NCBI RefSeq assembly: GCF_003073375.1
Contig: NZ_CP029002.1
Span: 1,970,001 to 2,034,000, forward strand
Source of the DNA: Lysinibacillus sp. 2017
Lineage (GTDB): Bacteria > Bacillota > Bacilli > Bacillales_A > Planococcaceae
Length of the DNA stretch: 64,000 nt
Direction: 5' to 3'
The position numbers were made by a program, and so were the translations under genes. The notes under the pieces are model-generated. The model was not told the DNA's origin. It searched no databases and saw only the letters and a program-made list of their open reading frames with translations. Below are positions 8,011 to 17,103 of the stretch, one piece after another (the first letter of the stretch is position 1; each line of letters starts with the position of its first letter).

Positions 8011-9999
8011 CTAATTCAATTTATAACGCCCTGTAATTTCTTGTAATTCATTCGAAACTTCAAATAATGCTTCTACAGAAGTGTTCATCGTATTCATACT
8101 TGTTACTTGGTCTGTTGCGTAATCTGCTACTGATTCTACGCGACTCGTTGTTTGTTGTGATAATAAGGCTACGTCATCAAATGATGCAGCAATTTCTTCT
8201 GTACTTGCGGCCATTTCTTCTGCAGAACTTGAAACAACATCTACTTCTTCAGCAATCCCTTTAATTCCATCCACTATATCATCAAATGATGTATGAGCTT
8301 TCATCGCAATTTCACGACCATTTTCCAGCACTGTAGCTGTTGAAGCAATCGCCTTCACAATATGCACTGTTTCATGTTGTACACTTGATACAACAGATGA
8401 TATACGTTCTGCTGCTACTTTTGATTCTTCTGCTAATTTACGAACTTCGTCTGCCACCACTGCAAAACCTTTACCGGAATCCCCAGCTCGAGCTGCCTCA
8501 ATTGAAGCATTTAATGCTAGTAAATTCGTTTGATCTGAAATACCCGTAATGACGTTTGTAAATTCACCAATTCGATCAGATAATTTTACTAATTCCTGCG
8601 TACGTTCGACAGATATTTTTGTTTCTTTATATAAATTCGTCAACTCTACCATTAGCTTATTCATTACTTCTGCACCATTTAATGCATTTTGCTCTGTTTG
8701 ATTTGCATGAGCTGAAATTTCCATAATGGATTCAGTTACATTTTGAATGCTACGTGCTAACTCATCCATTGCAAGTGAGCTCTCTTCAATATTTCGTAAT
8801 TGAATTTTTGAATCATTCGCAACGCCAACCGATTCGCATTGAATTTCTAATGAAGCTTTCGACGTTGCCACTGAATGCTCTTGAATCATTGTTGATGTCT
8901 GATGAATTGTGATTGAACGATCCTTTAATTCCAACATAATTTTTTGGAAGTTATCCATTACAGCATTTGATGCGGTAACTAATTGGCCAATTTCATCACG
9001 TGAATGTAAGTCTATACGCTTTGATAAATCGGCTTCACCGTGGCTAATATCGTCAAGTGCATCACGTACATTTTTAATGCGTCGAATTTGGCGCGTAATT
9101 GTTAAATCTGTAATGCCCATAACAATGGCCACTGCTACAATAGCTGCAATTAAAGTAGCGATTAAAATTGAAGTTAACACTTGATTTGAAATCGTAATCG
9201 CTAAGTAGTTGCCATCTGATAATGGCACAATATAATTCATGGCCTTTTCGCCTTCAAAGCTGCCTGCTTTAGAAATCGTTTCTGTTGTATTTAATTCTTC
9301 ATCAGTAAAAGTAACATCGCTTTCCTTTGTACTTGCAAGGATATCACCTTTCGCATCAACGACTGCCGCATACAATACGGTTTCGTCTAAGTATGTATGT
9401 AATTCATTCATATAAAACTCTTTACCGATTTGAGCTTCTAGGTCTACTAATTTTTGACCATTCCGTGCTACTTGAATAATTTTGGGATTTGCTGCATCCC
9501 AAGAACCTGTCCCTACGAATTTGTAAAACTCGCCATCTACATCACGAATTTGTGCAGGTTGCGTTATGGCATCTGTTGGTTTTTTTAACAATTGCAAGTA
9601 TTCATATGCTTGGCCAGCTGGATCTGAACCGAAATTAAAGTCTACAGTTGGTGCAATCGATGTAATTGTCGTACTACCTTTGTCATCTGTACTCCAAATC
9701 TCATCCATGCCCCCGCGAGCGGCTAATTGCTTTAAGTCTTCATGTGACCCGCCATTTTCAACAATCCACGATATTAAAACAGACTGGGCAATCATTTCTT
9801 CTTCCATAATATTTTCAGATACTTCTCTTGAAAGTATCGCGCCTTCTATACCTAATTTAATTGAATCTACTAAGGCTTCTCCCTGTTGATGGATGCTTTT
9901 TTCCGTTGTAAGATAAATATATGTTGCAAAAGCACCGATTAAAAGAACTACACCTAGTAATATTGGAAACATCATTTTCCATTTCATCGATTTAAACAT
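8011..9999 (-). CDS. Methyl-accepting chemotaxis protein
   Basis: This 662-residue transmembrane receptor has a first helix near residues 10-28, a ~250-residue extracellular sensor of Cache type, a second helix near 280-300, a HAMP region, and a long cytoplasmic coiled coil. The conserved hairpin tip reads [20 protein letters not shown]. It should signal through CheA/CheW. The ligand is unknown. It is monocistronic. The 10000-10404 region upstream is AT-rich, and I found no convincing sigma-D promoter there. Confidence 0.93.
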   Translation of the reverse strand: MFKSMKWKMMFPILLGVVLLIGAFATYIYLTTEKSIHQQGEALVDSIKLGIEGAILSREVSENIMEEEMIAQSVLISWIVENGGSHEDLKQLAARGGMDEIWSTDDKGSTTITSIAPTVDFNFGSDPAGQAYEYLQLLKKPTDAITQPAQIRDVDGEFYKFVGTGSWDAANPKIIQVARNGQKLVDLEAQIGKEFYMNELHTYLDETVLYAAVVDAKGDILASTKESDVTFTDEELNTTETISKAGSFEGEKAMNYIVPLSDGNYLAITISNQVLTSILIATLIAAIVAVAIVMGITDLTITRQIRRIKNVRDALDDISHGEADLSKRIDLHSRDEIGQLVTASNAVMDNFQKIMLELKDRSITIHQTSTMIQEHSVATSKASLEIQCESVGVANDSKIQLRNIEESSLAMDELARSIQNVTESIMEISAHANQTEQNALNGAEVMNKLMVELTNLYKETKISVERTQELVKLSDRIGEFTNVITGISDQTNLLALNASIEAARAGDSGKGFAVVADEVRKLAEESKVAAERISSVVSSVQHETVHIVKAIASTATVLENGREIAMKAHTSFDDIVDGIKGIAEEVDVVSSSAEEMAASTEEIAASFDDVALLSQQTTSRVESVADYATDQVTSMNTMNTSVEALFEVSNELQEITGRYKLN

Positions 10000-10263
10000 A
10001 TTAACATTCCCCTATTTTAGTTTATTTCTACTTAATTTTACTTTATTTTCTATTAAACAATAACCTAACTCAGGAAAAAGTCACAATATATTTGATGACA
10101 GTGGGATAAATGACACAAAACGTTCAGTAAAATTGCATAAAATATACTTTTTTAATGCTTATTTTAATAGTTGTTCGAATGTTCTATAAATAATTATTAA
10201 TTACTAGGAAATAATTTAATTACAAAGTAACGATTTCAATTCTGAATTTATTAATTTTCCCAT

Positions 10264-10304
10264 AAAAAAACTACCACAACAACTTTTGCTAGTTATTGTG
10301 GTAG
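10264..10304 (-). terminator. Terminator of rnz
   Basis: The arms CTACCACAA-C-AACT / AGTT-A-TTGTGGTAG (10271-10304) have a T7 run on the minus strand. About 100 nt of AT-rich 3' leader separate it from the rnz stop. Confidence 0.8.
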
Positions 10305-10404
10305 TAAAATTTACCCGGCATAAACGGGCAATAAGGCGTCAACGACAAAGCTTTAAAATGTCAAAAAGGATAGATAGGTTTAACTGCCCCTATAAGTCTT
10401 CATT

Positions 10405-11358
10405 TTATAGTTCCTCTTGTTGAATAGGTTGTAGCTGATGGTTTCGCCATTCAAATTGCATGTGGTCATGGGCAATATACGTATTAGTAAAAATTTGCTT
10501 CGCTTCATTTAAAAATGGAATTAAATCCTTTCCTAAAAAACGCGCACTGATATGCGTCAAAATTAAATTCTTTGCCCCAGCCGATTTAGCAACTTCAGCA
10601 GCTTCTGTATTTGTCGAATGACCATATTGCGCCGCTAAATGAATAGTTGCATGGTCAAATGTTGCTTCATGAACGACGACATCTGCATCCATTGATAATT
10701 GTTTTGCATTATCACAAAACTTGGTATCCCCTAAAATCGTTACCGTGAAGCCTTTTTGGGATGGTGCGGTCACCCTATCACTTTTCACAATCGTACCATC
10801 CGCTAATTGCACATCGTTCCCTGATTTTAATTGACCAAGCATCGGTCCTTTCGGTACACCTAGCGCAAGTGCTTTTTCAATCAGTAATTCTCCGGCTAAT
10901 GGCTTTTGTTCTATGCGATAACCGTAGCATTCAATCACATGTTGAAGTGGGCACGCGGTTACAATGAACTCGGCATCCTCATAAACAATCCCTTCTCTTA
11001 CTTCAACAAATTGGATTGGATAGGTTACATGCGTTTTCGACAAGTTTAATGTTTGCTCTACCCATGTTTCAATACCAGCAGGTCCATAGATGGTCAGGGC
11101 ATCTTCACCGCCTAAAAATGAACGTGAGCTCAAGAAACCTGGTAAGCCAAATATGTGATCCCCATGTAAATGCGTAATAAAAATTTTATCAATTTTTCGC
11201 GGCTTAATCGACGTATGTAAAATTTGATGTTGTGTTGCCTCACCACAGTCAAACAACCAAATCGACCCGCGCTCTTCTAATAATTTTAATGCAATTGCTG
11301 TTGTGTTTCTGTCTTTTGATGGCATTCCTGCACCTGTGCCTAAAAAATGTAGTTGCAT
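10405..11358 (-). CDS. rnz: Ribonuclease Z
   Basis: This 317-residue endonuclease trims the 3' trailer of tRNA precursors that lack an encoded CCA. The metal motif THLHGDH begins at residue 62, and further ligands occur in GDTKFCDN, EATFDHA, and HSTNTEA. The ATG at 11358 has GGAGGAAAG upstream. An earlier in-frame start at 11376 lies within or before that site. The length is normal for the family. Confidence 0.94.
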   Translation of the reverse strand: MQLHFLGTGAGMPSKDRNTTAIALKLLEERGSIWLFDCGEATQHQILHTSIKPRKIDKIFITHLHGDHIFGLPGFLSSRSFLGGEDALTIYGPAGIETWVEQTLNLSKTHVTYPIQFVEVREGIVYEDAEFIVTACPLQHVIECYGYRIEQKPLAGELLIEKALALGVPKGPMLGQLKSGNDVQLADGTIVKSDRVTAPSQKGFTVTILGDTKFCDNAKQLSMDADVVVHEATFDHATIHLAAQYGHSTNTEAAEVAKSAGAKNLILTHISARFLGKDLIPFLNEAKQIFTNTYIAHDHMQFEWRNHQLQPIQQEEL

Positions 11359-11589
11359 CTTCTTTCCTCCAAACAAGTATTGTAAATGTTCTAGCTACAA
11401 GTCTGAAGCTAAATGTTACTGTTTATTCTATTATAAAGGGTTCTATTCAAATTGCGAGTATCAAGGAAAAAGAACGATCAACTGGATTCGAGTTCTTTGA
11501 ATGTTTAAGTAGGAAATTTAAGGTGAACAAATACATATAGTACAAAGATTATCTTTTTTAACTTTAATGTTGGCGATTTTGAATCAATA

Positions 11590-11830
11590 TTCAGAAGTTG
11601 GGGATTACATAATTTTAAGATTCAAAGTTCAAAGTAATTCCTTTTTAATCAAGTCCGTTCTGCTACGCTACGGGGACGCTTTCCTGGGGGCGTGGCTCCA
11701 TCTAACTTATTTGTGCCTATACTGTGGCACAAATAAGTGGATATTCTGCGCACGCTTAATCCCCAAGGAGTCACCCCCTGCGCTTCGCGTCACTCAATCT
11801 TGGTACAAATTTTGTTATTCTAATAGGGTG
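11590..11830 (+). repeat. Dispersed structured repeat, copy B
   Basis: This copy shares GC-rich segments with copies A and C (CGTTCTGCTACGCTACGGGG, GGAGTCACCCCCTGCG). It has a central hairpin with 12-nt arms CTTATTTGTGCC / GGCACAAATAAG (11706-11717, 11726-11737) around an 8-nt loop. The 100-codon open frame crossing it is an artefact. The repeat fills the gap between rnz and the lipoprotein gene. Confidence 0.85.
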
Positions 11831-11861
11831 TATAATACAAAAAAGAAAGGTGGAAATGTAT

Positions 11862-12461
11862 TTGATTAAATCAAACTACTTATTGTGTTTAACCGGTCTT
11901 TCATTAATCTTTTTGATGGCAGGTTGTAAAGGGAATGAAGAGGCATCCGTTCCTAACGAAAGTAATGGTCAATTAGAAAATAAAATTGTAGAACTTGAAC
12001 AGATAATTGAAAAGCAGCAACTATCCATTGAAAAACACGAAGAAAAGTTATCCGAAATGAATGATTCGGATATTCCGAACGATAGGAATATTAATCTAGA
12101 AGAGTCGATTTCCTATTTGACTAATAAAATTTATGTATTGGAAACTTTGATTCAACATACCACTTCCTATAAAACAGCAATGCTAAATAGTGCTGAAATT
12201 AAGGGTGATACATTAAATCTAAACATTACGTATACGAACAAAGTAATGGATGAAGAAGCTCCTAATGGATTTCGCATGGTTGAAACTGGAGATGGAACAA
12301 AAGTTGTCACTATATCAGAGGGAGTTCCCGTATTTTTATTAGAAAATCCAAGCACATCCGTTTTAGCAACTTGGGAGGACATTGTTGAATTTAGAGGTTT
12401 CGTTCAATTATTTGAAAAAGACGGAAAAATCGTATTGATATCAGAATCTTATTTACCCTAA
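11862..12461 (+). CDS. Lipoprotein with coiled coil, function unknown
   Basis: This ~199-residue exported lipoprotein has an N-terminal hydrophobic stretch ending in lipobox LMAGC (Cys 22). A heptad-rich coiled coil follows at about residues 35-105, then a ~90-residue C-terminal domain. I prefer the TTG at 11862, eight bases after GAAAGGTGG. An ATG at 11856 is too close to that site. TATAAT near 11830 could be its -10. It directly follows repeat copy B. No family was recognised. Confidence 0.7.
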   Translation: MIKSNYLLCLTGLSLIFLMAGCKGNEEASVPNESNGQLENKIVELEQIIEKQQLSIEKHEEKLSEMNDSDIPNDRNINLEESISYLTNKIYVLETLIQHTTSYKTAMLNSAEIKGDTLNLNITYTNKVMDEEAPNGFRMVETGDGTKVVTISEGVPVFLLENPSTSVLATWEDIVEFRGFVQLFEKDGKIVLISESYLP

Positions 12462-12474
12462 TCATTAACTACGA

Positions 12475-12510
12475 ATAGGCATGAGAAATCTTAAGATTTC
12501 TCATGCCTAT
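12475..12510. terminator. Bidirectional terminator
   Basis: A perfect 16-bp inverted repeat around TTAA (ATAGGCATGAGAAATC and its complement) lies between convergent genes. Confidence 0.85.
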
Positions 12511-12540
12511 AACTGTATTAAATATATGATAGTGTCTATT

Positions 12541-13143
12541 TTAAAATGTACGTTCATACCATTTTTTCGCTTTTTGTACTTCATCCATCGTTAATTGATG
12601 GCCATTTGTTTCCCACTCAACCGTAACATCTGCACCGGCATCTGTTAAAAAGTGTTGTAAATCAACTGCTTCTTCTTTTGAACAAAGCGGATCATTTATG
12701 CCTGCTGCGATAAATACATGCGTTCCTTGCTGATTCGGTAATTTTGCGTCACGGTTTGGTACCATTGGGTGATGTAAAATCGCACCTTTAAACGTATTTT
12801 CATATTCAAATAGTAAATTCGCTGCGATATTAGCACCATTTGAATAACCGATTGCAAGTATATTCTCTCGATCAAAGCCGTGTTCGGTTGCTTTTTCATT
12901 TAAGAATTCATGAATTTCCTTTGTTCGAAATGCTAAATCTTTCATGTCAAACACACCTTCAGAAACGCGACGGAAAAATCGTGGCATCCCGTGCTCTAAA
13001 ACATTACCGCGCACACTTAATACACTTGCCTCTGGGTCGATGATTTCTGCCAAAGCTAGTAAACTATTTTCATCTCCACCCGTGCCATGTAATAAAAATA
13101 GAACCGGTTTTTCTTTGTTACCTTCTTTATAAATGGATTTCAT
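12541..13143 (-). CDS. mhqD: Alpha/beta hydrolase of the MhqD type
   Basis: This 200-residue serine hydrolase has the oxyanion segment LLHGTGG, nucleophile Ser 101 in GYSNGA, and a catalytic His in NGHQLT. It resembles B. subtilis MhqD, a hydrolase induced by methylhydroquinone and catechol. The ATG at 13143 has AGGA nine bases upstream. It is the last gene of a four-gene minus-strand operon with a flavin reductase, a ring-cleaving dioxygenase and an MhqR-like repressor, which supports a role in quinone or aromatic-electrophile detoxification. Confidence 0.85.
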   Translation of the reverse strand: MKSIYKEGNKEKPVLFLLHGTGGDENSLLALAEIIDPEASVLSVRGNVLEHGMPRFFRRVSEGVFDMKDLAFRTKEIHEFLNEKATEHGFDRENILAIGYSNGANIAANLLFEYENTFKGAILHHPMVPNRDAKLPNQQGTHVFIAAGINDPLCSKEEAVDLQHFLTDAGADVTVEWETNGHQLTMDEVQKAKKWYERTF

Positions 13144-13214
13144 AGCGCTCATTCCTATCTGTCTTTATTTTTAAAAGTCATTCGACATGGACTTATGCCG
13201 AATGACTCCTTTTA

Positions 13215-13751
13215 TTATCGAATTGTTTTTAAAGCTGTTGACCAAGGAATGACTTGATCTAACATTTGATTAACTGAGTTGGTTTGTACATCTTTTGGTT
13301 TAAAAACTTTGCCATTTTCGAAGTCTGTAAATAGAGATAACGCTGGGTGAACACGAACGTCTGCTACTAATAGTTCACCTAAAATACCACGTAAATGCTC
13401 AGCTGCACGTGCCCCGCCTACTGCTCCGTACGAAACGATACCAGCTGCTTTATTATTCCATTCTACTTTTAAGAAATCTAATGCATTTTTTAATGCACCA
13501 GTAATTGAGTGGTTATATTCTTGCACGATAAAGACAAAGCCATCTTGAGCTGTGATTGCTTTAGACCAATCAGCCGCGCCTGGTGCATCAGCTGTACCTA
13601 AAAATGGTAAGTTGTAGTCTGCAATATCAATGATTGTGTAATTCGCATCGCCGCGTTCATCTGCTAATTGTTTTACCCATTGCGCTACTTGTGGAGATAC
13701 ACGCCCTTCACGAGTTGAACCGATAATAATCCCAATGTTTAAGTTTGTCAT
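13215..13751 (-). CDS. NAD(P)H-dependent FMN reductase
   Basis: This 178-residue flavodoxin-like reductase has the phosphate-binding GSTREGR near the N-terminus and the flavin motif PEYN-like VQEYNHS. It should reduce quinones, azo compounds or chromate with NAD(P)H through bound FMN. It sits between the dioxygenase and the MhqD-type hydrolase in the operon. This is consistent with two-electron quinone reduction, which avoids redox cycling. It has an AGGAGG ribosome site. Confidence 0.85.
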   Translation of the reverse strand: MTNLNIGIIIGSTREGRVSPQVAQWVKQLADERGDANYTIIDIADYNLPFLGTADAPGAADWSKAITAQDGFVFIVQEYNHSITGALKNALDFLKVEWNNKAAGIVSYGAVGGARAAEHLRGILGELLVADVRVHPALSLFTDFENGKVFKPKDVQTNSVNQMLDQVIPWSTALKTIR

Positions 13752-13805
13752 TTTTTCCTCCTAAATTTTTATCTATATTATTTTTTTTGTGAACTCAAAG
13801 TCAAC

Positions 13806-14789
13806 TTACTCATATTCTTTTTCAATATTTTTTGTAGATCGTACAGTATCGATTGGACGCACAACACTTTCAATATACGCACGTTTCCCCTCTAAAAATG
13901 GCGGTAATGATAGTTTTTCGCCAACTGTTTCGTACGACTCATCGCCCATAAATCCTGGACCATCTGTTGCCCATTCAAATAAAATACCAGGTGCAACTCG
14001 AGCATATAACGATTCAAAGAAGAAGCGGTTTACATAGCCTGACGTACCAAATCCAAAACTGTCCATACGGTCAATCCATTCATTTAACACGTCACGGTCT
14101 TCTACACGGAATGCTGCGTGATGTACTGTACCAAATCCTTGGCGACCTGGTCGTAATTCTGTGTTGTGTTCGACAATAACTGAAGCACCATTACCACCTT
14201 CACCAACTTCAAATAAATATAGACTACCTTCGTTAGCGATTTCACGCATTATCATCACTTTTTCCAATACTTCTTTAAAATAATCAAAACGGGAAACGCG
14301 AATATGCACGGGACCTAAGCCTGTAATCGCAAACTCTAATGGAATCGGACCATTTTGCCACGGTGTACCAGATACGATTCCTGTATTATTTTCATCTGAA
14401 ATAAGCATATACTGTTGATCATCAAAATCTACAAATGACAGAGTTTGTTTGCCAAATTGCGTTACAATACCAGTGTGTTCAATATTTAAACGATTAAATC
14501 GTTTTACCCAATAATCAAGTGCTGCATCATTCGGCACGCGGAAGCCTGTTTTGTAAATTTCATCTGTTCCATGAACGCCTTTTGAAATGCCTGGGAAATC
14601 AAAAAATGTCATATCTGTACCCGCAGATCCTTTATCATCTGCGAAGAATAAATGGTATGTTTGAATATCATCTTGGTTAACTGTTTTTTTAACTAGTCGC
14701 ATCCCTAATACATATGTGAAAAATTCATAATTTTTTTCTGCGCTACTTGTAATCGCTGTTACGTGGTGAATACCTTTAATGTGATTCAT
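13806..14789 (-). CDS. mhqO: Ring-cleaving dioxygenase, MhqO/MhqA type
   Basis: This 327-residue protein has two vicinal-oxygen-chelate (glyoxalase) repeats. It begins with the metal-binding HHVTAI, and a second metal His lies in the HHAAFRV segment. It resembles the Bacillus MhqA/E/O extradiol dioxygenases that open hydroquinone-type rings. The ATG at 14789 follows GGAGGA. It is second in the operon, after the MarR repressor, with a degenerate MhqR box in its leader. The choice among the MhqA, E and O paralogues is uncertain. Confidence 0.82.
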   Translation of the reverse strand: MNHIKGIHHVTAITSSAEKNYEFFTYVLGMRLVKKTVNQDDIQTYHLFFADDKGSAGTDMTFFDFPGISKGVHGTDEIYKTGFRVPNDAALDYWVKRFNRLNIEHTGIVTQFGKQTLSFVDFDDQQYMLISDENNTGIVSGTPWQNGPIPLEFAITGLGPVHIRVSRFDYFKEVLEKVMIMREIANEGSLYLFEVGEGGNGASVIVEHNTELRPGRQGFGTVHHAAFRVEDRDVLNEWIDRMDSFGFGTSGYVNRFFFESLYARVAPGILFEWATDGPGFMGDESYETVGEKLSLPPFLEGKRAYIESVVRPIDTVRSTKNIEKEYE

Positions 14790-14803
14790 AATCATTCCTC
14801 CAA

Positions 14804-14820
14804 TTTCTCGATTTTGAGAT
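14804..14820 (-). promoter_or_regulatory. Degenerate MhqR box
   Basis: TCTCGATTTTGAGA matches the outer TCTC/GAGA of the MhqR palindrome, between the repressor gene and the dioxygenase gene. It is weaker than the boxes at 15304 and 43490. Confidence 0.45.
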
Positions 14821-14833
14821 TTATATATAAAAG

Positions 14834-15268
14834 TTAAAGCTTGCTGGCGTGATGACCGACACGCTTTAGTAATTGTGTTAATATGTTTAATTCATCCTCT
14901 GATAAAACCTCAAAAATTTGGGCAATTTTTTGTGAATGCTGTGGAAAAATCGATTCCATAAGATTCCTACCCTTTTCACTTAGTGCAGCAAACGTGACAC
15001 GTCGATCCGTCGGACAGGAGTGTCGATAAACGAGCTCTTTTTTTTCTAACTTATCAATGACGTACGTAATACTGCTACTCGCAATTAATACCTTTTTTCC
15101 GATAATTTGAATCGGTTGCTCCCCTTTATGATAGAGCAATTCCATAACTGCAAATTCAGTAATGTTTAAATCGCTTTGCTGTACACCTTTTTTCGTCGCG
15201 TCCTGAGTGGCAGTCGTGGCTCGATATAGAACAGTAAACGCTTTTAATTGCTTGTCATATTGACTCAT
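14834..15268 (-). CDS. mhqR: MarR-family repressor, MhqR-like
   Basis: This 144-residue winged-helix MarR protein has a recognition region near SSITYVIDKLEKKELV and a wing with CPTDRRVTFA. The ATG at 15268 has GGGAGG upstream. It heads the electrophile-resistance operon, and its promoter carries near-consensus MhqR boxes, so autorepression is likely. B. subtilis MhqR is known to control mhqNOP, mhqED and azoR2. Naming it MhqR rests on this context. Confidence 0.82.
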   Translation of the reverse strand: MSQYDKQLKAFTVLYRATTATQDATKKGVQQSDLNITEFAVMELLYHKGEQPIQIIGKKVLIASSSITYVIDKLEKKELVYRHSCPTDRRVTFAALSEKGRNLMESIFPQHSQKIAQIFEVLSEDELNILTQLLKRVGHHASKL

Positions 15269-15303
15269 AAAGTCGCCTCCCTTCAAATCATTTCGAATTC
15301 ATT

Positions 15304-15383
15304 TATCTTTAATTCGAGATAAATATACCACGGATAAATTTTGATGTCAACGATTTATCTCGAAACTATTTCGAATTCGAGAT
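15304..15383 (-). promoter_or_regulatory. mhq operon promoter with MhqR boxes
   Basis: On the minus strand, TTGACA (15345-15350) and TATATT (15322-15327) are 17 bp apart. TATCTTTAATTCGAGATA (15304-15321) abuts the -10 and matches 16 of 18 positions of the box TATCTCGAATTCGAGATA. Further half-sites TATCTCGAA and TTCGAGAT lie upstream of the -35 (15356-15383). Confidence 0.85.
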
Positions 15384-15390
15384 TTATATA

Positions 15391-15430
15391 TAAAAAAGCA
15401 CCTACTCCTTGTTAAATAAGAGTAAGCGCT
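15391..15430 (-). terminator. Terminator of methyltransferase operon
   Basis: An 11-bp stem with two G-U pairs (AGCGCTTACTC / GAGTAGGTGCT) is followed by T6 on the minus strand. Confidence 0.75.
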
Positions 15431-15439
15431 TAGTTTCAT

Positions 15440-16372
15440 CTATTCACAAATTACGACTTGTCGCTCAAATGCACCCTTTTTCACAACAGCACGATCTATA
15501 ATCGTTAGCTGCGCTGTGTGGATCATGTCATCCATTGTTTCCATGGTCACAATAACTACACGTTTTGCAATGCGACGAGCATGCGTAATAATACTTTGTT
15601 GTAACTCTTTTGAGATATTTGTAAATAAATTATAAGGCATATCGATAATCGCAACATCATAGCCTTCACTAGCTTCTTCAATTGGTCCGATTTCCACATT
15701 GGGTTCGAAGCCAAAATGTCTTAAATTGATGCGTGATCCCCACACAACGCGTTTGTTCATATCACGGCCTTCAATGGCAATATCCATGCTCATCGCTTCA
15801 ACAAGAACCGTCCCAATACCACAGCAAGGATCAATTATGCGTAAGCCTTCTGGATAAGGAACAGCGACATTGACGATAGCACGTGCATCTCGTGTACTAA
15901 GCGCAGTCGAATACATTTCAGGCTTTTGCATATGCTTAAACCAAACTGATTCAGCAAAATGAAGTTCTCCTATATAAAAACGGTCTTCATATTGAACGTA
16001 ACCAAGTACAATCTGAGGATGATCTAAATCTGGTTCTGCATTAATGGCAAAACCAATTTTTCTCATCATTTCTTGACGTTCTTTTTGTGGTAATTTCGGT
16101 TCAACTGCATCATTACTATTGTTCAAGCAATGCACCTTAAATGTTCGTGTTCCAAGATCAATAGTCTTTGCAAGTACAACAAGTTGTTCTAAAGTCTGTG
16201 CTTCATGCCAAATGTCTAAGCGCAAATGCATGTATGGGCTACGACTTGGGTCTATTTTTTTATCGCTAATTACTGCATTTCCTTCCACGTCATACTTAAA
16301 AAACGCGCGCATTTCTAATCGTGAAAGTTCATATTCATCATTTCTCCAGGTAAAACTATATAAATATTTCAT
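15440..16372 (-). CDS. SAM-dependent RNA guanine methyltransferase-like protein
   Basis: This 310-residue protein has a Rossmann methyltransferase domain in its C-terminal half. The SAM loop DPCCGIGTVLVEA lies near residue 180, and the catalytic DMPYN is a variant of the (D/N)PP(Y/F) motif of N-methyltransferases. The N-terminal ~150 residues may be a diverged THUMP-like substrate domain, similar to TrmG10/TRM11 tRNA methyltransferases. The substrate is inferred. The start lies 3 nt after the stop of the upstream gene, so the two are probably translationally coupled. Confidence 0.75.
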   Translation of the reverse strand: MKYLYSFTWRNDEYELSRLEMRAFFKYDVEGNAVISDKKIDPSRSPYMHLRLDIWHEAQTLEQLVVLAKTIDLGTRTFKVHCLNNSNDAVEPKLPQKERQEMMRKIGFAINAEPDLDHPQIVLGYVQYEDRFYIGELHFAESVWFKHMQKPEMYSTALSTRDARAIVNVAVPYPEGLRIIDPCCGIGTVLVEAMSMDIAIEGRDMNKRVVWGSRINLRHFGFEPNVEIGPIEEASEGYDVAIIDMPYNLFTNISKELQQSIITHARRIAKRVVIVTMETMDDMIHTAQLTIIDRAVVKKGAFERQVVICE

Positions 16373-16375
16373 CTA

Positions 16376-16822
16376 TTATAGGACTACAACTTCTAATAAT
16401 TTCTCAATAAATTGATAAAGTAATTCATATACTTGCTCGATTGTTAAATCTTCGGTAAAGCCTTCGATACAGTCCACTGCGATATTTAATTCCCAAAGAC
16501 CCTCTTGACCAGAAAATGATGCACTGCTGCTTCCTAGTGCCGATTTTAGGTTGGCTTTTAAAAACTGACGAATTGTTTCACCATGTTTCTTTTGCAGTTT
16601 TAAACCAAATAAAGCAGTGTATAAATTAAAGGCATCATCATATTCCAATGCGACTGCATCTACACGAATATCTTGAAATTGAGGACATTCCGCATAGATA
16701 AATTCGCCTTGATTTTCCTTTAAATAACGAATTGCTGTTTGAGCAAAAGTTACTCCCTCTGCCGTAATTGTATCCTCTGTTTCCTTGCTACAACGTTCTA
16801 ATACATCTAATTTTAAATTCAT
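16376..16822 (-). CDS. Conserved hypothetical protein
   Basis: This 148-residue soluble acidic protein is mixed alpha/beta, with no signal peptide, membrane helix or recognisable catalytic motif. An AGGAAGGG ribosome site precedes its ATG. It is the first gene of a two-gene operon with the putative RNA methyltransferase. The tight 3-nt spacing suggests a related role, but I cannot name the family. Confidence 0.65.
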   Translation of the reverse strand: MNLKLDVLERCSKETEDTITAEGVTFAQTAIRYLKENQGEFIYAECPQFQDIRVDAVALEYDDAFNLYTALFGLKLQKKHGETIRQFLKANLKSALGSSSASFSGQEGLWELNIAVDCIEGFTEDLTIEQVYELLYQFIEKLLEVVVL

Positions 16823-17103
16823 TATTTATAGTCCCTTCCTTTTTGACATATACGTTCAAAAATTAACCTTGTTTAGTATACCCTATTCGACAATAATTCG
16901 CATAAAAATCTAGATTTTTATAACTTTTTTAATAGGATAATCTTTTTATCCCTATTTACTAACAGTTGAAAAACAACTACCAATTTAAGTATTTTTACCT
17001 ATATTGTGTAGCATTTACCATTTTATTAGATTATACTTATTACAGTATTCCTATATTTCAAAAGAAGTTTAATGTCACAAAAAAATGGAGTGTGTCGATT
17101 CTT

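Noticed and set aside
8067-9889. Several plus-strand open frames opposite the chemoreceptor
   Set aside because: They mirror the minus-strand coding sequence, lack ribosome sites and have repetitive Leu-rich composition.
11567-11869. A 100-codon open frame on the plus strand
   Set aside because: It runs through repeat copy B, has no ribosome site and no protein-like composition. It is a by-product of the GC-rich repeat.
16966-17103. Longer N-terminus for the globin-coupled receptor
   Set aside because: The added residues would start at a TTG without a ribosome site and are unlike any globin-sensor N-terminus. The ATG at 17104 is preferred.
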